Of a stretch of 64,000 nucleotides of DNA, positions 35,898-48,369 are shown piece by piece (within the stretch, counting starts at the first letter, position 1; each line of letters opens with the position of its first letter). The stretch is from Tomocerus qinae (lineage: Eukaryota; Arthropoda; Collembola; Entomobryomorpha; Tomoceridae): NCBI GenBank assembly GCA_020055645.1, contig CM034546.1, positions 37,386,001-37,450,000 of the forward strand. The letters are read 5' to 3'. Below the pieces are notes generated by a model. It was not told where the DNA came from, ran no database searches, and saw only the letters and a program-made list of their open reading frames with translations. A program made the position numbers and the translations under genes.

Positions 35898-36526
35898 CGT
35901 CCCTTGAGGATGCAAAAGACCTTAATCCACTTTTCGCTGGGCAGTGAAAAGAGCCTTAATCCATTTTTCGTTTGGCAGTGAAAAGAGCCTTAATCCATTT
36001 TTCGTTTGGCAGTGAAAAGAGCCTCAACTCACACGAATGCATTCAGTGGGGCACAGTGTTAAGAATAAATATTGGTCAAATAAAAAGTTTAAGAGAATTA
36101 ATTAACTTGCTTAATGTGATTGCTATTAGGTTGTATGTAATGAATTTTGTGTCATTTACAATCATAGTTGTTGAAATGAATCCATTGCTGTCTAAATAGG
36201 GACGAAGGAAGACAGATTGTTCCTACTCTCTGTGATGGTTTTGCTGCACAAATTATCTCGCTTGGTTTAGATCGATTGGATGGAATTGAAGATTAATAAT
36301 TTAAATAATTATGAAAAGTAATTAAGTAATGATTATGATAAATAACTAACTGCACTAAATCAATCACATTAAGCAATTTAATTAATCCCCTTAAACTCCA
36401 CTGGGCCCTACTGAATGCATTCGTTGTGGGTTGAGGCTATTTACACTGCCAAACGAAAAGTTGAGGTAGGGTCTTTTCACTGCCAAACGAAAAGTGGATT
36501 AAGGTCTTTTGCATCCTTAAGGGACG
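35898..36526. mobile_element. Foldback element F1 in intron 6 of CUB gene A
   Basis: The ends CGTCCCTTGAGGATGC and GCATCCTTAAGGGACG are flanked by ATAT on each side. The left arm contains two and a half copies of a 34-bp subrepeat (AGTGAAAAGAGCCTTAATCC), and the right arm holds inverted versions. The middle (about 36030-36400) is unique AT-rich DNA. Same ends and target as 1332-1599 and F2. Confidence 0.85.
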
Positions 36527-36911
36527 ATATACACTATTTTATTGATTAACTGATGCCTACTAACAAACAAATGCTTTTCTGACAATTAACCAAAATAGTG
36601 CTGCACTTCTATTAAATTTCAATAACTAATTCTAGAGAATATCAATATTTAACAATGGCACTATTATTATTTTAAAAATTATTTTTGAATAGTTCCCCAA
36701 GACTGTTTGCAGTACCATAGAAACCAATCGGGAATTGTATCAAGTTTTAATTATCCTCACCAGCAACTAAATAGTGAAAATTATAAAGTATGTATCGAAA
36801 AGCACTCACAAAGAAATCGCTTACAGGTAACGGAGTTATATTTTTCATATTATGACCATGGTATGACCTCTAACTACTTGTGCACAGAAACACTCAATCT
36901 TTTTTAAATAT

Positions 36912-37128
36912 CGTCCCTTAAGGAACCATTTAGCATATCTCCATTTTTCGTTTTATGGACGAAATAGCCTATCTCCATTTTTCGTTTGTGGACGAAATAG
37001 CCTAAACGCCATGTAGCCTAAATGCTGCGCCACGTAAGTAGAGAGTGTCTAGGTTATAGCTACGGAGATAAGCTATTTCGTTCACAAAACGAAAAATGGA
37101 GATAGGCTAAATTGTTCCTTAAAGAACG
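36912..37128. mobile_element. Foldback element F2 in intron 7 of CUB gene A
   Basis: The ends are CGTCCCTTAAGGAAC and GTTCCTTAAAGAACG, flanked by ATAT. The arms carry two copies of a 33-bp subrepeat (TATCTCCATTTTTCGTTT). The TTTTTCGTTT core is shared with F1 and F3. Confidence 0.85.
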
Positions 37129-37726
37129 ATATTCCGAAAAGCTTTTGGCTTCAAAATATTGTACTTCACAAGTCCAATTAAACAAATAGATGTTTCTCGC
37201 AATTAGTGGTCGGTTACTAAATTCACATTCATAGCCATTGTATGGCCTCTGATATCTGCTTGTAATCCTATAGTTGTGATAATCGTCTTTGTATTGCATT
37301 AAACGATTAGCAAAGTCGTAATTTTTATGGAATCTTTTAGCAACAAAAGCAGATAAACATTATGAACAATATTAGTTACAAATTTTTGTTAAAAAAAGTT
37401 TTTTACAATCCATTTTTGGTTCGTGAATAATAAACTCCTACATTCAATTTTCAGTGGTCATTATGCAACAAAACTGTTATTCCTCTTTATGATCCACCTA
37501 TGAGCGATGATATATGTTTAGAAGGGGACGGGTGTTCTATTCAACCGATCACAAAATGTTCAGACTACGTAGAAATTCCAGGCTCGGAATTATCTCGATA
37601 CTGCGAAGTTGGACAATTTATTCGGCCTATACCAACAATAACAAGTACCTATAAATTACTCTATTTTTAATTCTTCAATCATAACATTTCACTTTATAAT
37701 TACCTATTCCCCAAAATCGTTGTGTA

Positions 37727-37876
37727 GGCGATATAGCAGAAATATATGTATCCATTTTTCGTTTGATATAGCAAATGGCCTTAGTCCATATAACAAAACG
37801 TGGAGGGAGGCGATATTTATTTTTTTGCGCCAAACGAAAAGTGGATTAAGACCTTTTGCATCCTTAAGGGAAGATT
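37727..37876. mobile_element. Foldback remnant F3 in intron 8 of CUB gene A
   Basis: Contains ATCCATTTTTCGTTTG and, at the right end, AAAAGTGGATTAAG followed by TTGCATCCTTAAGGGA, which are F1 arm sequences. The left end is degraded. Confidence 0.65.
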
Positions 37877-38465
37877 TTGATCCATCCCATTTGCAATCAT
37901 TTACCATACTCCAAAAACAATTTAATTCCAAAAAATTAATGGTACGTTTTGAGGAAAAAGGTCACAACTGGTCTTTAGAAAACATGTGGCTCATATTTTA
38001 AAAAATATGAAAATATTCTCCACTGGAGTTATCGTGGTTCTCAGCCAAGAAAACCATGATAAAGAGCCATAATTTTTAAAAGACTTATGATTTTAAATGG
38101 CGACTTTAAAATATAATTTAATAAACATTAGAAAGATAGTAGTACCGACAATATATACAATACACAACACTAAATTATAAAAACAAATAACACTGTACTG
38201 CATTATAATTATAATATGGTATGTTATGCAAGTATTATTAAATATTATTTCAGCCGAAAACTTTTGGATTCGTGTTAACATGGATAACAAAGAGCTGCAG
38301 GCAATGCCTCCACCCCATTTACCAGTCAATCAATCGTGTATAACATTGGATCCTCTTGATTATCCCAAATATGATTTAGTGGAAATGGATGGCGTTTGTT
38401 TAATTAAACAGCGTCAAGTAAACAAAATGAACAAAGGATTTTGTTTGGCTTATACAGTGATTTAA

Positions 38466-41400
38466 ATCATTGATAGAAGATAAACTTTTATTGATATAAT
38501 TTTTGTTGCCAATATGGTAAAAACAATTTAGAATAGAATAATAGTATTTTTTAATTTTAACCACATTTTAGATGAAAAAATCACTCCTTCAAATCTGTGA
38601 AAATGAGAATGTTTTATCTAAATAGTAGCACGATTTCAAAATCGAAATAATACGGAATCTTTAAAATAACCAGTGTACAAAACACCATTTATAATACAAC
38701 TTATAAATAGAAAGTAGTGTTTAATGGTACTTAACGTTAAATACACACCTATAAATCAATGATAATTGATAAATGGTACACTTTGGTTTAAAAATGGAGG
38801 AAAATAGTTTAATTTAAATTTAGTACAGAATTTGGAACACAATTAAGGTGGTACTGACATATTAATATTTTATTGTTGAATAGTGTAAAATTTATCAGCC
38901 TTGTTACTTTAATTTGCCTGTTAAACTTGCTGTTTCATTGTACTAAACTAAAATTGGGGTTAATTAATATTATGGAAAATAATCACCATTATTAACCGAT
39001 TGAATATTAGTTTGAACTAAATTGGCACGTTCTTACAATTTAAGTTGGCCTTATTTAAGAGTCGTTTAGAACTGTTTTCATAAACTTTCAGTGAACATTT
39101 TAATATGAACAAGACTAGTCCAACATATTACAATGAAAATTCAGTATTAAGTTTGCGTTAATATAGATTTTGTGAATCTTTACTAATCAGTTGTGCCATA
39201 ATTCAACATTGTTACCACTACAGTTTTGTTTTACTATATAAATGATATTTTAATACTGTGATGGTAGAAACCCCTAAAAAGGTGCAAATTGTGTACACTA
39301 GTAACGACCTGGGTGTATGTGACACTCTGTCACAAAGAAACACAAAAAGTTCAGAGTTTGTCATGATAATTCTCACAGAAATTTTCCACAATTTTATGCT
39401 CCAAATAGTTTACAATAGAATTGCCGCCTAATATAAAAATATTTATTTATATGTTGACTAATTAATATTATTAAATTAACACATTAATGTGTTTGTACAA
39501 GTCGACATTTTTTTAAATAAAAAAACCCATAGGATGTAATAAATCATATATTTTCTGTTAAATAAAAATTATTTCAACTGCCGTCAATATCACATCTATT
39601 TTACTGAGCAAAGACCATGTTTTTTATTAAAAACGAAAATTTTTTTAGCTCTATATAATAAGTCTGCATAAAGCTACAGTACTTATTTTTATCTTTCCAA
39701 GTTTTTCAAAGTTGCTCTACTTTTGTACATTTGGGGCAACAGATTATTGTTGGAAATATATATCATTTTGCTACTCATAAATTTTTGGATTTTGAAAAAA
39801 ACATTTCTCCCTTTTCTTCGATTTAGATGGCGGAAAAGCATGGTTCCTTTGCCCCATCGCTTTTGCCTTGCCTATTTGGTCATGGTGCATATAGTGCGCA
39901 TATATATATTTGCAGATAAGCTCCTATAGTATCTTTTAATTCTTTTTTTTTTAATTTCTAGTATCCATATCTACGTATAAGGACGTCACGTAGTAAAAAT
40001 TAATCGTTACCATCGCTATCGAAAAGTCCTAATTTAAAATCACAATAAAATAATGATTAATGGATTTTGGGAAGACGTAAAAATATTCAAAATTGCCATT
40101 AAGAAGAGGAAGGAAAATGAGAGGAAGCATGATACGCAGTTTTAGAATTTATGTCTGAAAGCGAAACAAAAATTCTGTGCTTTTTATGTAAAACTATGTA
40201 CTTCCTTACTCAAAATCAAATTTTTCACATTTAGGTTTTGATGATTTAAAAAATGATTTTCAAAATCGAGCCCTTTTTCATGCTCGTGTTACAATTTTTG
40301 GCAGATTCTGAAACTGAAAGCTGCGTTACTGTATGCTCCTCGAAGCAAAATTCTCTGAAAGTCCCCACATCTCCTTTAACAGGAAATTATTCTATTCGAC
40401 ACTAATAGATAAGTTCGAAAGCTTGGGTATGTTAATAACTTATACAAGTCATTTTACTAGGACTACTTACTTTACTTTCAAAGTATGTTAAATTAGCCTA
40501 AAAATAGTATCATCTCAGGTATAGTGAAGTCACTAACTTAACACATCTCTCTATATTTATTTGTGGGATAGTAACTTTGAAGGTTTCAACTTGAAACCTG
40601 ATTGAGAGGTGCTAATTTCGGTATTTAACATACTTAGTACAGTACATTTTAATGGTATCCGGATAACTTGCATAAATTATTACGTAAATGGATAGTGTCA
40701 ACTTGAATATTCAAATGGATATCTCATGTAATATGTAGATAACGACGGTTTGTATGTATACAAAAGTATATATTGTATATTGATGTTGACAACTTGTATA
40801 CGCAAATGAATATGTTGAAGGATCTAACAAAAGGTACCTTCTGGGATCTTCTTACTAACGCGGGATAAAGCCAAAACAAGGCGCCTCGCTCACTTTAACC
40901 TTTCATATTACTAAGCATACGTACTCATATTCAACATTGTAAAGCAATAATGAATTCTCATCGGGAATACTTTACTTTGTTTTATTAATTAAAAATAGTA
41001 AAAGTGGTTTAAAAAAATTCGATTTTTTTTAAAATGTAGAGATTTTTTTTCTCTATTTTATGACATTAAAAGCTAATTTTTAAACAGAGATCCCACTAGG
41101 TACCAAGCATTGGAACCGGTCACATATTTGTAAGTGCCCTTAACTTGGATTATGGACATGGAGTAAAAGATTGATACAATTGTCAACCATTAGTGAGACA
41201 ATAAACAAAGGTTTTAGCGATTGTACTTGGAGACTTAGGTATACCTGTAGATGGATATTCACTAACAACATACAGGATATCCATTTGCAAGTACAAGATG
41301 TCACTACTCTCATATACGAAATATTTTATACAAGTTATCCTTGCAAATGGTAACAATATAATACTTACCATTTGCAAAGAAACAGTGAGCACCACATTTA

Positions 41401-42150
41401 GTCGCTGGTAACAGGAATATGTTCATACTGGGAAAACGATTATTTTTGGTCAATCCCATGACATAAATTAGTTAAACTATCTTCATTACTGTCTTTATTG
41501 GCTGTAATATTAACATTTGTCCCACATAGACTACACGTAAAACAATTGTGAATTGTGATATCAGCAATTTCTAAATATAAATAGTTTCAAAAACGATGGT
41601 TCAAAACTTCAGAAATTGCTAAGCAATTTGTTTTGCTATATCTTAATGCATTAAATTGTCTAGAAATGAATTATATTATATAATAAATTGACATTGGTTC
41701 CAATTGGCAAAATAGGAAAAACCGGTTTTTTATGACATGAGATTTTAGAAATTGGTCTTTTGATGATGACATCATGATTGTATGACGAGTTTTGACCGGC
41801 AGTTTTAATTTATATTCCATTATTACTTAGTAGTTCGGTAGATTATGCATAGTAAGTCAAAACAACACATGAGTTGTAGATAGTATGATGCATGGATTTA
41901 TATCACAAATAAACCCTTATATGAAGTTGCATGTCTATGTTATATTTTATTTAGCACTCATTGCTCTGGCAGTAAACGACCTAGATCATCAGCACACAAA
42001 ACGTGATAATTATTTTATTCAAAAAATTAGGACACACGTTTTATATATATACTCTTGCAATAACTGATTCTCTTTCTCACATATTAATACACAACTACCT
42101 TTGGTCATAGTGCAGGTACTGTGCATGTGACTATTTTCAAATTCAAAATC
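38466..42150. other. Intergenic between CUB genes A and B
   Basis: AT-rich; no gene was recognised. It contains the small palindromic block 38670-38786, which starts CCAGTGTACAAAA and shares TTAACGTTAAAT and its terminus with a block inside the 3.1-4.3 kb element. Short frames at 39723, 41171 and 41885 show nothing I can name. Confidence 0.45.
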
Positions 42151-45100
42151 ATGAAATACTGTATTTTAGTTAGTTTTATCTTTTGCTATTTATTAATATA
42201 TCCAGTTGTGAAAGGAATGGCAAATGTAAGTGTCATATCTCATTATAAGACATGAATTACATTTTATACTTACAAAACATTCAAACATTTCTTTTATTTT
42301 CCAAAAATAGTTATTGCTGCTCTTGTGTCCTTTCCCAGCGACCAGTGTAACGTTGACAATGATATTGGGGTTTGCTTTTCGAAGTTGGTTTTCTACACTT
42401 GTTTTACAAATATAAAATAACATGACCGGCATGGTATCACAGTAATATTATTTTTATATACTACAGGAAAAAATGTACACGCATGGGAGGAAAAAATTTA
42501 GGAACTTGTGCACATGGATATGGACAATGTTGCAAATGTAAGAAAGTTTTAAATTATTTATAGAGCTACCACGTAATATCCTTTAAAGATTGACATATTT
42601 GACAGTCCCATGAGTAATTTATTAACCCATAATAATATCAAATCTTCTAATTTGTAATAAATTATAATACTTGTCATACACATAAACAAAGAACTTTTAA
42701 TATTGACTTAATAGCCTTCAGAATTTGTGTGACACGCTAAATGTAATATAATGTACTTATAAGAGCCATTGATTTTTCAATTAGATTACCTCCACACTTT
42801 TATTCTAATATATTTCCATTTTATCCATTAACAGTCACAGCTCAATGTGATGCCAACGAGGATAGCGTAACTGTTACTCGTAATTTAACAACTTTGGCTA
42901 CTCCGACAGTTTTACCGAAAACATGCACGTTTTCTTTTCCCAGGGTAATGTTAAGACAAAATTTATTTCATGCTAAATTTTGTAAAAACTCCATATACAC
43001 GATCAAAACTGTTTCAAAAACTAATTAAATACCCTGTTTCTTAGCAACCTGGAGTGTGTCAATTACGATTGGACTTCCCAAAGTTGAATTTAAATGACGC
43101 AGAGACAAATGGGAACTGCGTTAACGATTCAATGACAATAACAGGATCAGTCACAGTAAAGGAATTGAGTATTTGTGGAATGGGAGCAGCTGCTGCCAAT
43201 CACAGTATAAAGTGTTATAATCTTATATTCCCAACCAAAACCATGCAGTATTCACCATTAAAATTTGATTGTTTACTGTTGTTTTAAATTTTAGTGTATC
43301 TAGATTATGGGTCTTCGGACAACATCCAAATTCGATTAAGAACACTTGGAATGATTGGTATGATTAGTATGTACGGTTATGAAATCCGTGTCACACAGAT
43401 TAAATGCAACTCTGCAAAACGAGGTAAATTCCTATAGAAATCATTTTTTGATTCCTAAATATATATCAAATACAAATTAGTTATAATGTATTGACATTAT
43501 TATTATTTAATAAAACCATTGAATCAATATTAGTTATTATGCAAAAAATAGAATAAAATTGATATGATTTTTAATTGCTGTATTTTATTTTTTCTCCATA
43601 GTTCCTCAAGATTGCCTCCAGTATTATACTGATCGAACAGGAGTCGTCACAAGTTATAATTATGCTAAACAACAACTAAATAATGAAAATTACAGAGTTT
43701 GTATAGAACAAAAATCTGGAGGAGAACGCATTGAGGTAAAAAAAACTTTTGCGAAACTAATTAATTTAACTCCAAAAATTCAATAGGCTGCTTAATTTTT
43801 AAATTAGGCTTTCAAAGCATTTCTTGGTATTCTCTTTAAAAATTATACACCAATTCTAAATACAATCATTGGCAAAAATGTTTTAGATGTATTTCGGCTT
43901 TGAAAAATAATTTATGACAAACTTATTCCTACCGTCTTTTAATAAAAATTTGCAAAATATCAGTTTTAACAGGAAAAATGTTGGAAACTAATGTTCTGTC
44001 AGAAATCTATAAAAGAGGCTATCAACTCAAGTCTTCTTTATAGTAATTAATTTTTGTGCCCGAAAAATGTATTGATATTGCAATGAGCAGAAATTAGTTT
44101 AAACTATCTGCTTAATGTCCAGTTAGTTAATTTATCTTCTCGTAGTAATGAAAAACTGGTGATAACGGCTCTCTTTAAAAAAGTGTTAAGTGAAATTGCA
44201 AAGTATACTATACACAACATACAATATTATTATGTGTACTTATTGACTGATTTATTTCTATTGGTATTCAGTATTCAGTACGGTGATCTACCGGAGAGTA
44301 GTAAACCAAACCAAACCATAGTAGTAAAATTTTTTTTGGATTTTGAACCATTTTTGACAAAAAAATCGTTTCCTTGTAACATAGTGGTGTCGGACCCCCC
44401 TCTAGATATGTGCTTGTTAATTAGATAAAATTAAGAATTATAAAATAATATTAATGTCAATGATTAAGAACTAGCATTATTAAAAAAATTGGAAATGTTA
44501 ATGCAATTAAAATTGTTAAGTTATTTGAGCAAATATTAAGTAGTTGAGTTATACCGGGATGTAAATTAGATTACCAATAAAAATATGCACACTCCTTGCT
44601 ACTTAATTTATTGTTGTCCTTGCCGTATTTGAAATAAAAATTCATTAATTCGAATTAATTCCCAATTTTAGTGGAGACTGTGTAACGGAACCAATTTACC
44701 AACTGCTCCATTCAATATTCCGGATAATATGTGCTTGGAAGGTGACGAATGCATGCCACAGCCTACAAGTCCTTGTTCTTTGGATTACGTAGAAATTCCT
44801 GGTGGCATGCCAAATAATCGTTATTGTACAAATCCATTCCCGGCGGTTGTGACATGTAAGTTTGTTTTTCCCTAAAAAAGTGATAGAGATTTATTTATTT
44901 CTTTGATCAAATATAAGTTGAACGGAATGAAAAAGGAATTTGTGTGAATGTAAAACCCATTTTTGTTGACACTATTTTATATTTTGTTAACACAATTTCT
45001 TATCCAGCTGTATTTAATCATCATATAAGCAAACTGAATAATTTTTACTTGGGCAATTCATTCTTTTCTCTATTAAATGCATTTTCTATGCAATTTATTA

Positions 45101-45975
45101 TTTTCAATGCAAGTTTTTTTGTTTATGAACAGAATCCTGAGAACACCGCATTGTTAAGATCTGTTTATAAAAATATTGTATTTAAAAAAAGTTATTTCAT
45201 GCTAAAAATTCTCCTTGAGTAATATCGCATTGCTATTTTTCAGAGTGGTTATTTTACAAGGTCGTTAGAGCTAAATGGAATGTTGCGACTTAAATTTACC
45301 TGATATTACCAGATATTATCTGATATTTAAGGTGTAATTTATGTTGACAAAATAGTGTGGACTAAGAAGAAGTAGACTAAAAGTGTTGGCTAATGTGAGC
45401 AATCGCAACTTAACATATAGGGAGGTAGGTATAGACAATTCACTGGAAATAAATAAACCACCGACAGTTATTTTATTCGTGGTTTTGAGTAGGGATCGAG
45501 CAAAGTTGATCATTTCTCATTAGAAAACGGGATCAAATTATTTTTCGGTTAGTAGGAAATAAGAATATGTCGAATGTAGTGGATAATATTTCAATAAAGT
45601 GGCGTCTGATTTCCCACTTTCCAATAAATACTAATTTACACCAAAATAGAAGGAAAAAAATAATGGCAAAAAACTAAATGTCTCATTATAGCTTTGAATG
45701 TTTAAAAATGGTTTTATAAAATAGATATATAACATTGAAACAATTGTTTTTCAGCTGAAAACTTTTGGTTGCTTGTTCACTTTGACGAAATCGAACGCCA
45801 AACAGAAGTCCCGCAGCTAATGGACTCAGTGGAACCTTGTACTAATTTTGATGCGGCCAAGTTCGCTGACTCTGGTTATAATCTGATTCCCAATGATATA
45901 GGTGGTTGTCAGTTTATACCTCGTAAACTCGAAAAAGGAAACAAAGGGTTCTGCTTGGCATACACCGTTATGTAA
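42151..45975 (+). CDS. CUB-domain secreted protein B
   Basis: Exons by comparison with gene A: 42151-42225 (signal peptide, MKYCILVSFIFCYLLIYPVV), 42311-42383, 42467-42537 (GTCAHGYGQCC), 42835-42944, 43045-43204, 43295-43423, 43602-43735, 44672-44855 and 45755-45975. The parts are signal peptide, six-Cys module, two CUB-like domains (VCQLRLDFP; LDYGS; YRVCIEQ; SLDYVEIPGG) and the GFCLAYTVM end, about 385 residues. Exons 2-9 agree in phase with A. The exon 1/exon 2 junction is one base short under the obvious GT-AG sites, so either the first exon is elsewhere or there is a frameshift. Probably a secreted or extracellular binding protein; its partner is unknown. A possible poly(A) signal lies at 46343. 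Confidence 0.75.
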
Positions 45976-47090
45976 CGAGCAATAACCTCTAAATTTAAAG
46001 TGACTCTAACATAATTTAAGTATTAGTTATAATTTATGAATCCTATGCATCCAATTTAAGTGGTTTTAACAGATTAATGCAAATACAAGACAATATAACA
46101 TTAGAAACAATTTAGTAATTAATGTAAAATGGTGTGTTACAATATATTGCAAGCAGTTATTTAAAAACTCGACAATTGTATCATAAGTTTGTAAATTTTA
46201 ATAATTTTTAGGTTTTTTTAAGTTATTGCACTGATAAATAGCAAACCTTTAGGACAGTTAGTTTAGAACAACGAAGATCTTTAAATACAATGGCTCCCTC
46301 ATGGAAAACCGCTCAAATTAAGTTGAGTTAATATTGAACGACAATAAAACACTTATTTACTTACGAATTCATACGCACGTTTTAATTTCACATATACTAC
46401 TTTAATAGTAGAATTAAAATTACAACATACCTAATCAGGGTTACCAGGTATACTTTAATGGCAAGTATAATACTTAAATTAGGCTCTATACTTAAAACAC
46501 TTCCAAGTATTTTAAAATACTTAAATTATACTTAAATATTTAAATGAGCTAAATTCGGTAACAATGAAGTAATTTAATCCTTAAATATTAAAATAACTTT
46601 TGTTAACGTCCAAATAAGTTGAAATATTAAAATTTTCTACGTATAACCTTAACTATGATGCCCTAGAAAAATATATTTACCTGGGAAATTTAAAACAATT
46701 ACACCTACAAAATAATGGTTATTTTATTGGGTTCTCTACAATTCTTTAGCACAATTCTAATTTTAGTTTGCAAAAAAGTTCAAAAACGTTAGCTTGCTTG
46801 CAAATTTTTGTCTTCCTGTGCAATTTCTTCCATTGATCGTCATAGATTATATTAAAAAAACTTGTATAGGTATTTCGTAGTCTAACTTACGACCAACCAT
46901 CTAGATCAATGCCAAATAAAATTGACCTCTTTCGTATTTCAGCTACTCTTTGGAAAATCTCCAATTTTCCCTTCATCACAGAGAGAGATTCTTTCGAAGC
47001 GGAATTTCTATTTCGTATCGATTTATGCCATTACATTTGATGACAGTAAGCTTAGATTCACATTAAATGGCAATAGTTTCTTTATTATCG
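45976..47090. other. Intergenic after CUB gene B
   Basis: 3' flank of gene B with AATAAA near 46343, then AT-rich DNA with repeated ATACTTAAATTA-like words at 46440-46560. No gene was recognised. Confidence 0.45.
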
Positions 47091-47265
47091 TTCCGCTGCC
47101 ACAGTTCTCTCTTTGTATTCGAAAGACAATGGGTCATATGTTGCAATACAAAGGCTTAACTTCAGCGCAAACTTCGAGTCGAGCAAATCAACGTGGGAGG
47201 TCCATTGTAATGCAACATATGATCCATTGTCTTTCGAATACAAAGAGAGAACTGTGGCAGCGGAA
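47091..47265. repeat. 61-bp-arm hairpin
   Basis: The arms 47091-47151 and 47205-47265 match at about 58 of 61 positions (TTCCGCTGCCACAGTTCTCT at the outer left end), with a 53-nt loop. It has no subrepeats and no CGTC/ATAT ends, unlike the foldback family. It could be a MITE or an inverted duplication. Confidence 0.8.
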
Positions 47266-47649
47266 CCATAATACATTGAACTAATACATATTTGCACGGC
47301 AAATTATCTTCATCAAACATTTTTTAATGTCTTCTCCTCTTCTAGTCGTAATAATTTAGCACCGTATAACCCATTTAGTGGCGAAATTTTTTTTCCTTAG
47401 TGCTTGAATAAACTGGAAAGGACCCCTTGGGTTAAAAATATTCAGCTGGGCCACCTAGCAATGTAGCTTGTGAATGCAAAAATTACCTAGTTTGCCGTGA
47501 AAGATTGGGCCCTCCTCTTTCAACAACGGTGAAGTGACTCATAATTATTGATATGGTGACAGTTTAAGAATAATCATTTATTTAGTTTGGAGTTGATTAC
47601 CGGTATCAAGATGGATCGAACAAGGTGATGTCAATAGCCAATTAAGCCT

Positions 47650-47788
47650 CTTTCTGCAGCCAGTTTGAGGTTTGGGGAATTAAGTTAAGTTTTAGTTGGG
47701 AAAGAGCCCGTGGTCGCGGATACAGCCACCGATCCCCACTGGGTCTGCACCCAGTTTTCCTATTCTAACTGGCTGCAGAAAGAGAGCA
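47650..47788. repeat. Short inverted repeat
   Basis: CTCTTTCTGCAGCCAGTTTGA at 47650 or so and TAACTGGCTGCAGAAAGAGAG near 47768 form about 20-bp arms around a GC-richer centre. Confidence 0.55.
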
Positions 47789-47984
47789 AAATATCCTATT
47801 GACTTTTCACCTAACGCCGGTACGTTTACTAGTTTTACAGGTAGAGACATAGAGGAGTTTCCCGGATTATTGCACCCAATGCGTATTCTACCTACTACCC
47901 CGAGAAGTAGGCAAGCAAACCATATAACCATGGTTACTTTCGACTTGGGTACCTCTCTGTGGCAGTATGGGTAGAATTCGAATT

Positions 47985-48301
47985 GGCATACAGAAAATGT
48001 TTTTCTGCCCGGTGACCAAAATATTTTGGGCTTCCCTTTTCGGGCAGGAAAAAAGCTGCCTGTCCGGTAAACAGGTTAGGGCAGCCAAAAATCGTTGCCT
48101 GCCCGGTAACTACGTTAGGTCTTGCGTCCGCAAGTCCACATTTGTCAATATAAAATCTGTTCAGGCGGGCAGCACTTCGGGCTGCCTGTTCGTTTTTGTA
48201 AAATTACGAGTGCTGCCTGCCCGATTTTACAAAAATTACTGCCCGAATATTTTTGCCTGCCCGGTAACGAGGTTACCGTAAAATTACATTTTCTGTATGC
48301 C
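47985..48301. mobile_element. CTGCCCG-rich MITE
   Basis: The ends GGCATACAGAAAATGT and ACATTTTCTGTATGCC are perfect inverted repeats. The 317-bp interior is much more GC-rich than its surroundings and repeats CTGCCCG(G) with GGTAAC/GGTTA on both strands, making many nested stems. No certain target duplication was seen. Confidence 0.75.
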
Positions 48302-48369
48302 TATTAGCAAAATCGGGGAATATCTCTCAATGCCTTCACCTTGAATGACATTTTGACTTTTACATTACT

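Larger units (their letters stand above)
27766..38465 (+). pseudogene. CUB-domain secreted protein A, signal exon split by BEL element
   Basis: Nine exons: 27766-27782 continued at 34415-34476 (exon 1, interrupted by the BEL element at 27783-34407 and its target repeat), then 34559-34631, 34712-34782, 35096-35202, 35386-35548, 35635-35763, 36693-36826, 37455-37644 and 38254-38465. All phases agree, and without the insert the protein would be 385 residues. Order of parts: signal peptide, a six-Cys module including GTCAQGYGQCC, a first CUB-like domain (VCQLRLDF, LDICG, YLDYG) and a second (SSFNYPHQQLN, CSDYVEIPG), ending GFCLAYTV. CUB domains are extracellular beta-sandwiches used in binding; no catalytic domain is present. 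Outside exon 1 there is no stop or frameshift, so the insertion looks recent. If the BEL LTR drives or splices around it, the mature part could still be made; otherwise the gene is dead. Confidence 0.75.

Noticed and set aside
39723..39929. Possible last-exon remnant of a CUB gene (RFCLAYLVM in the frame)
   Set aside because: Only six or seven residues resemble GFCLAYTVM, and no other CUB exon lies within 1 kb upstream; likely chance.
44159..45222. Open frames of about 90 codons in introns of CUB gene B
   Set aside because: They lie inside introns fixed by comparison with A and D, and show no homology.
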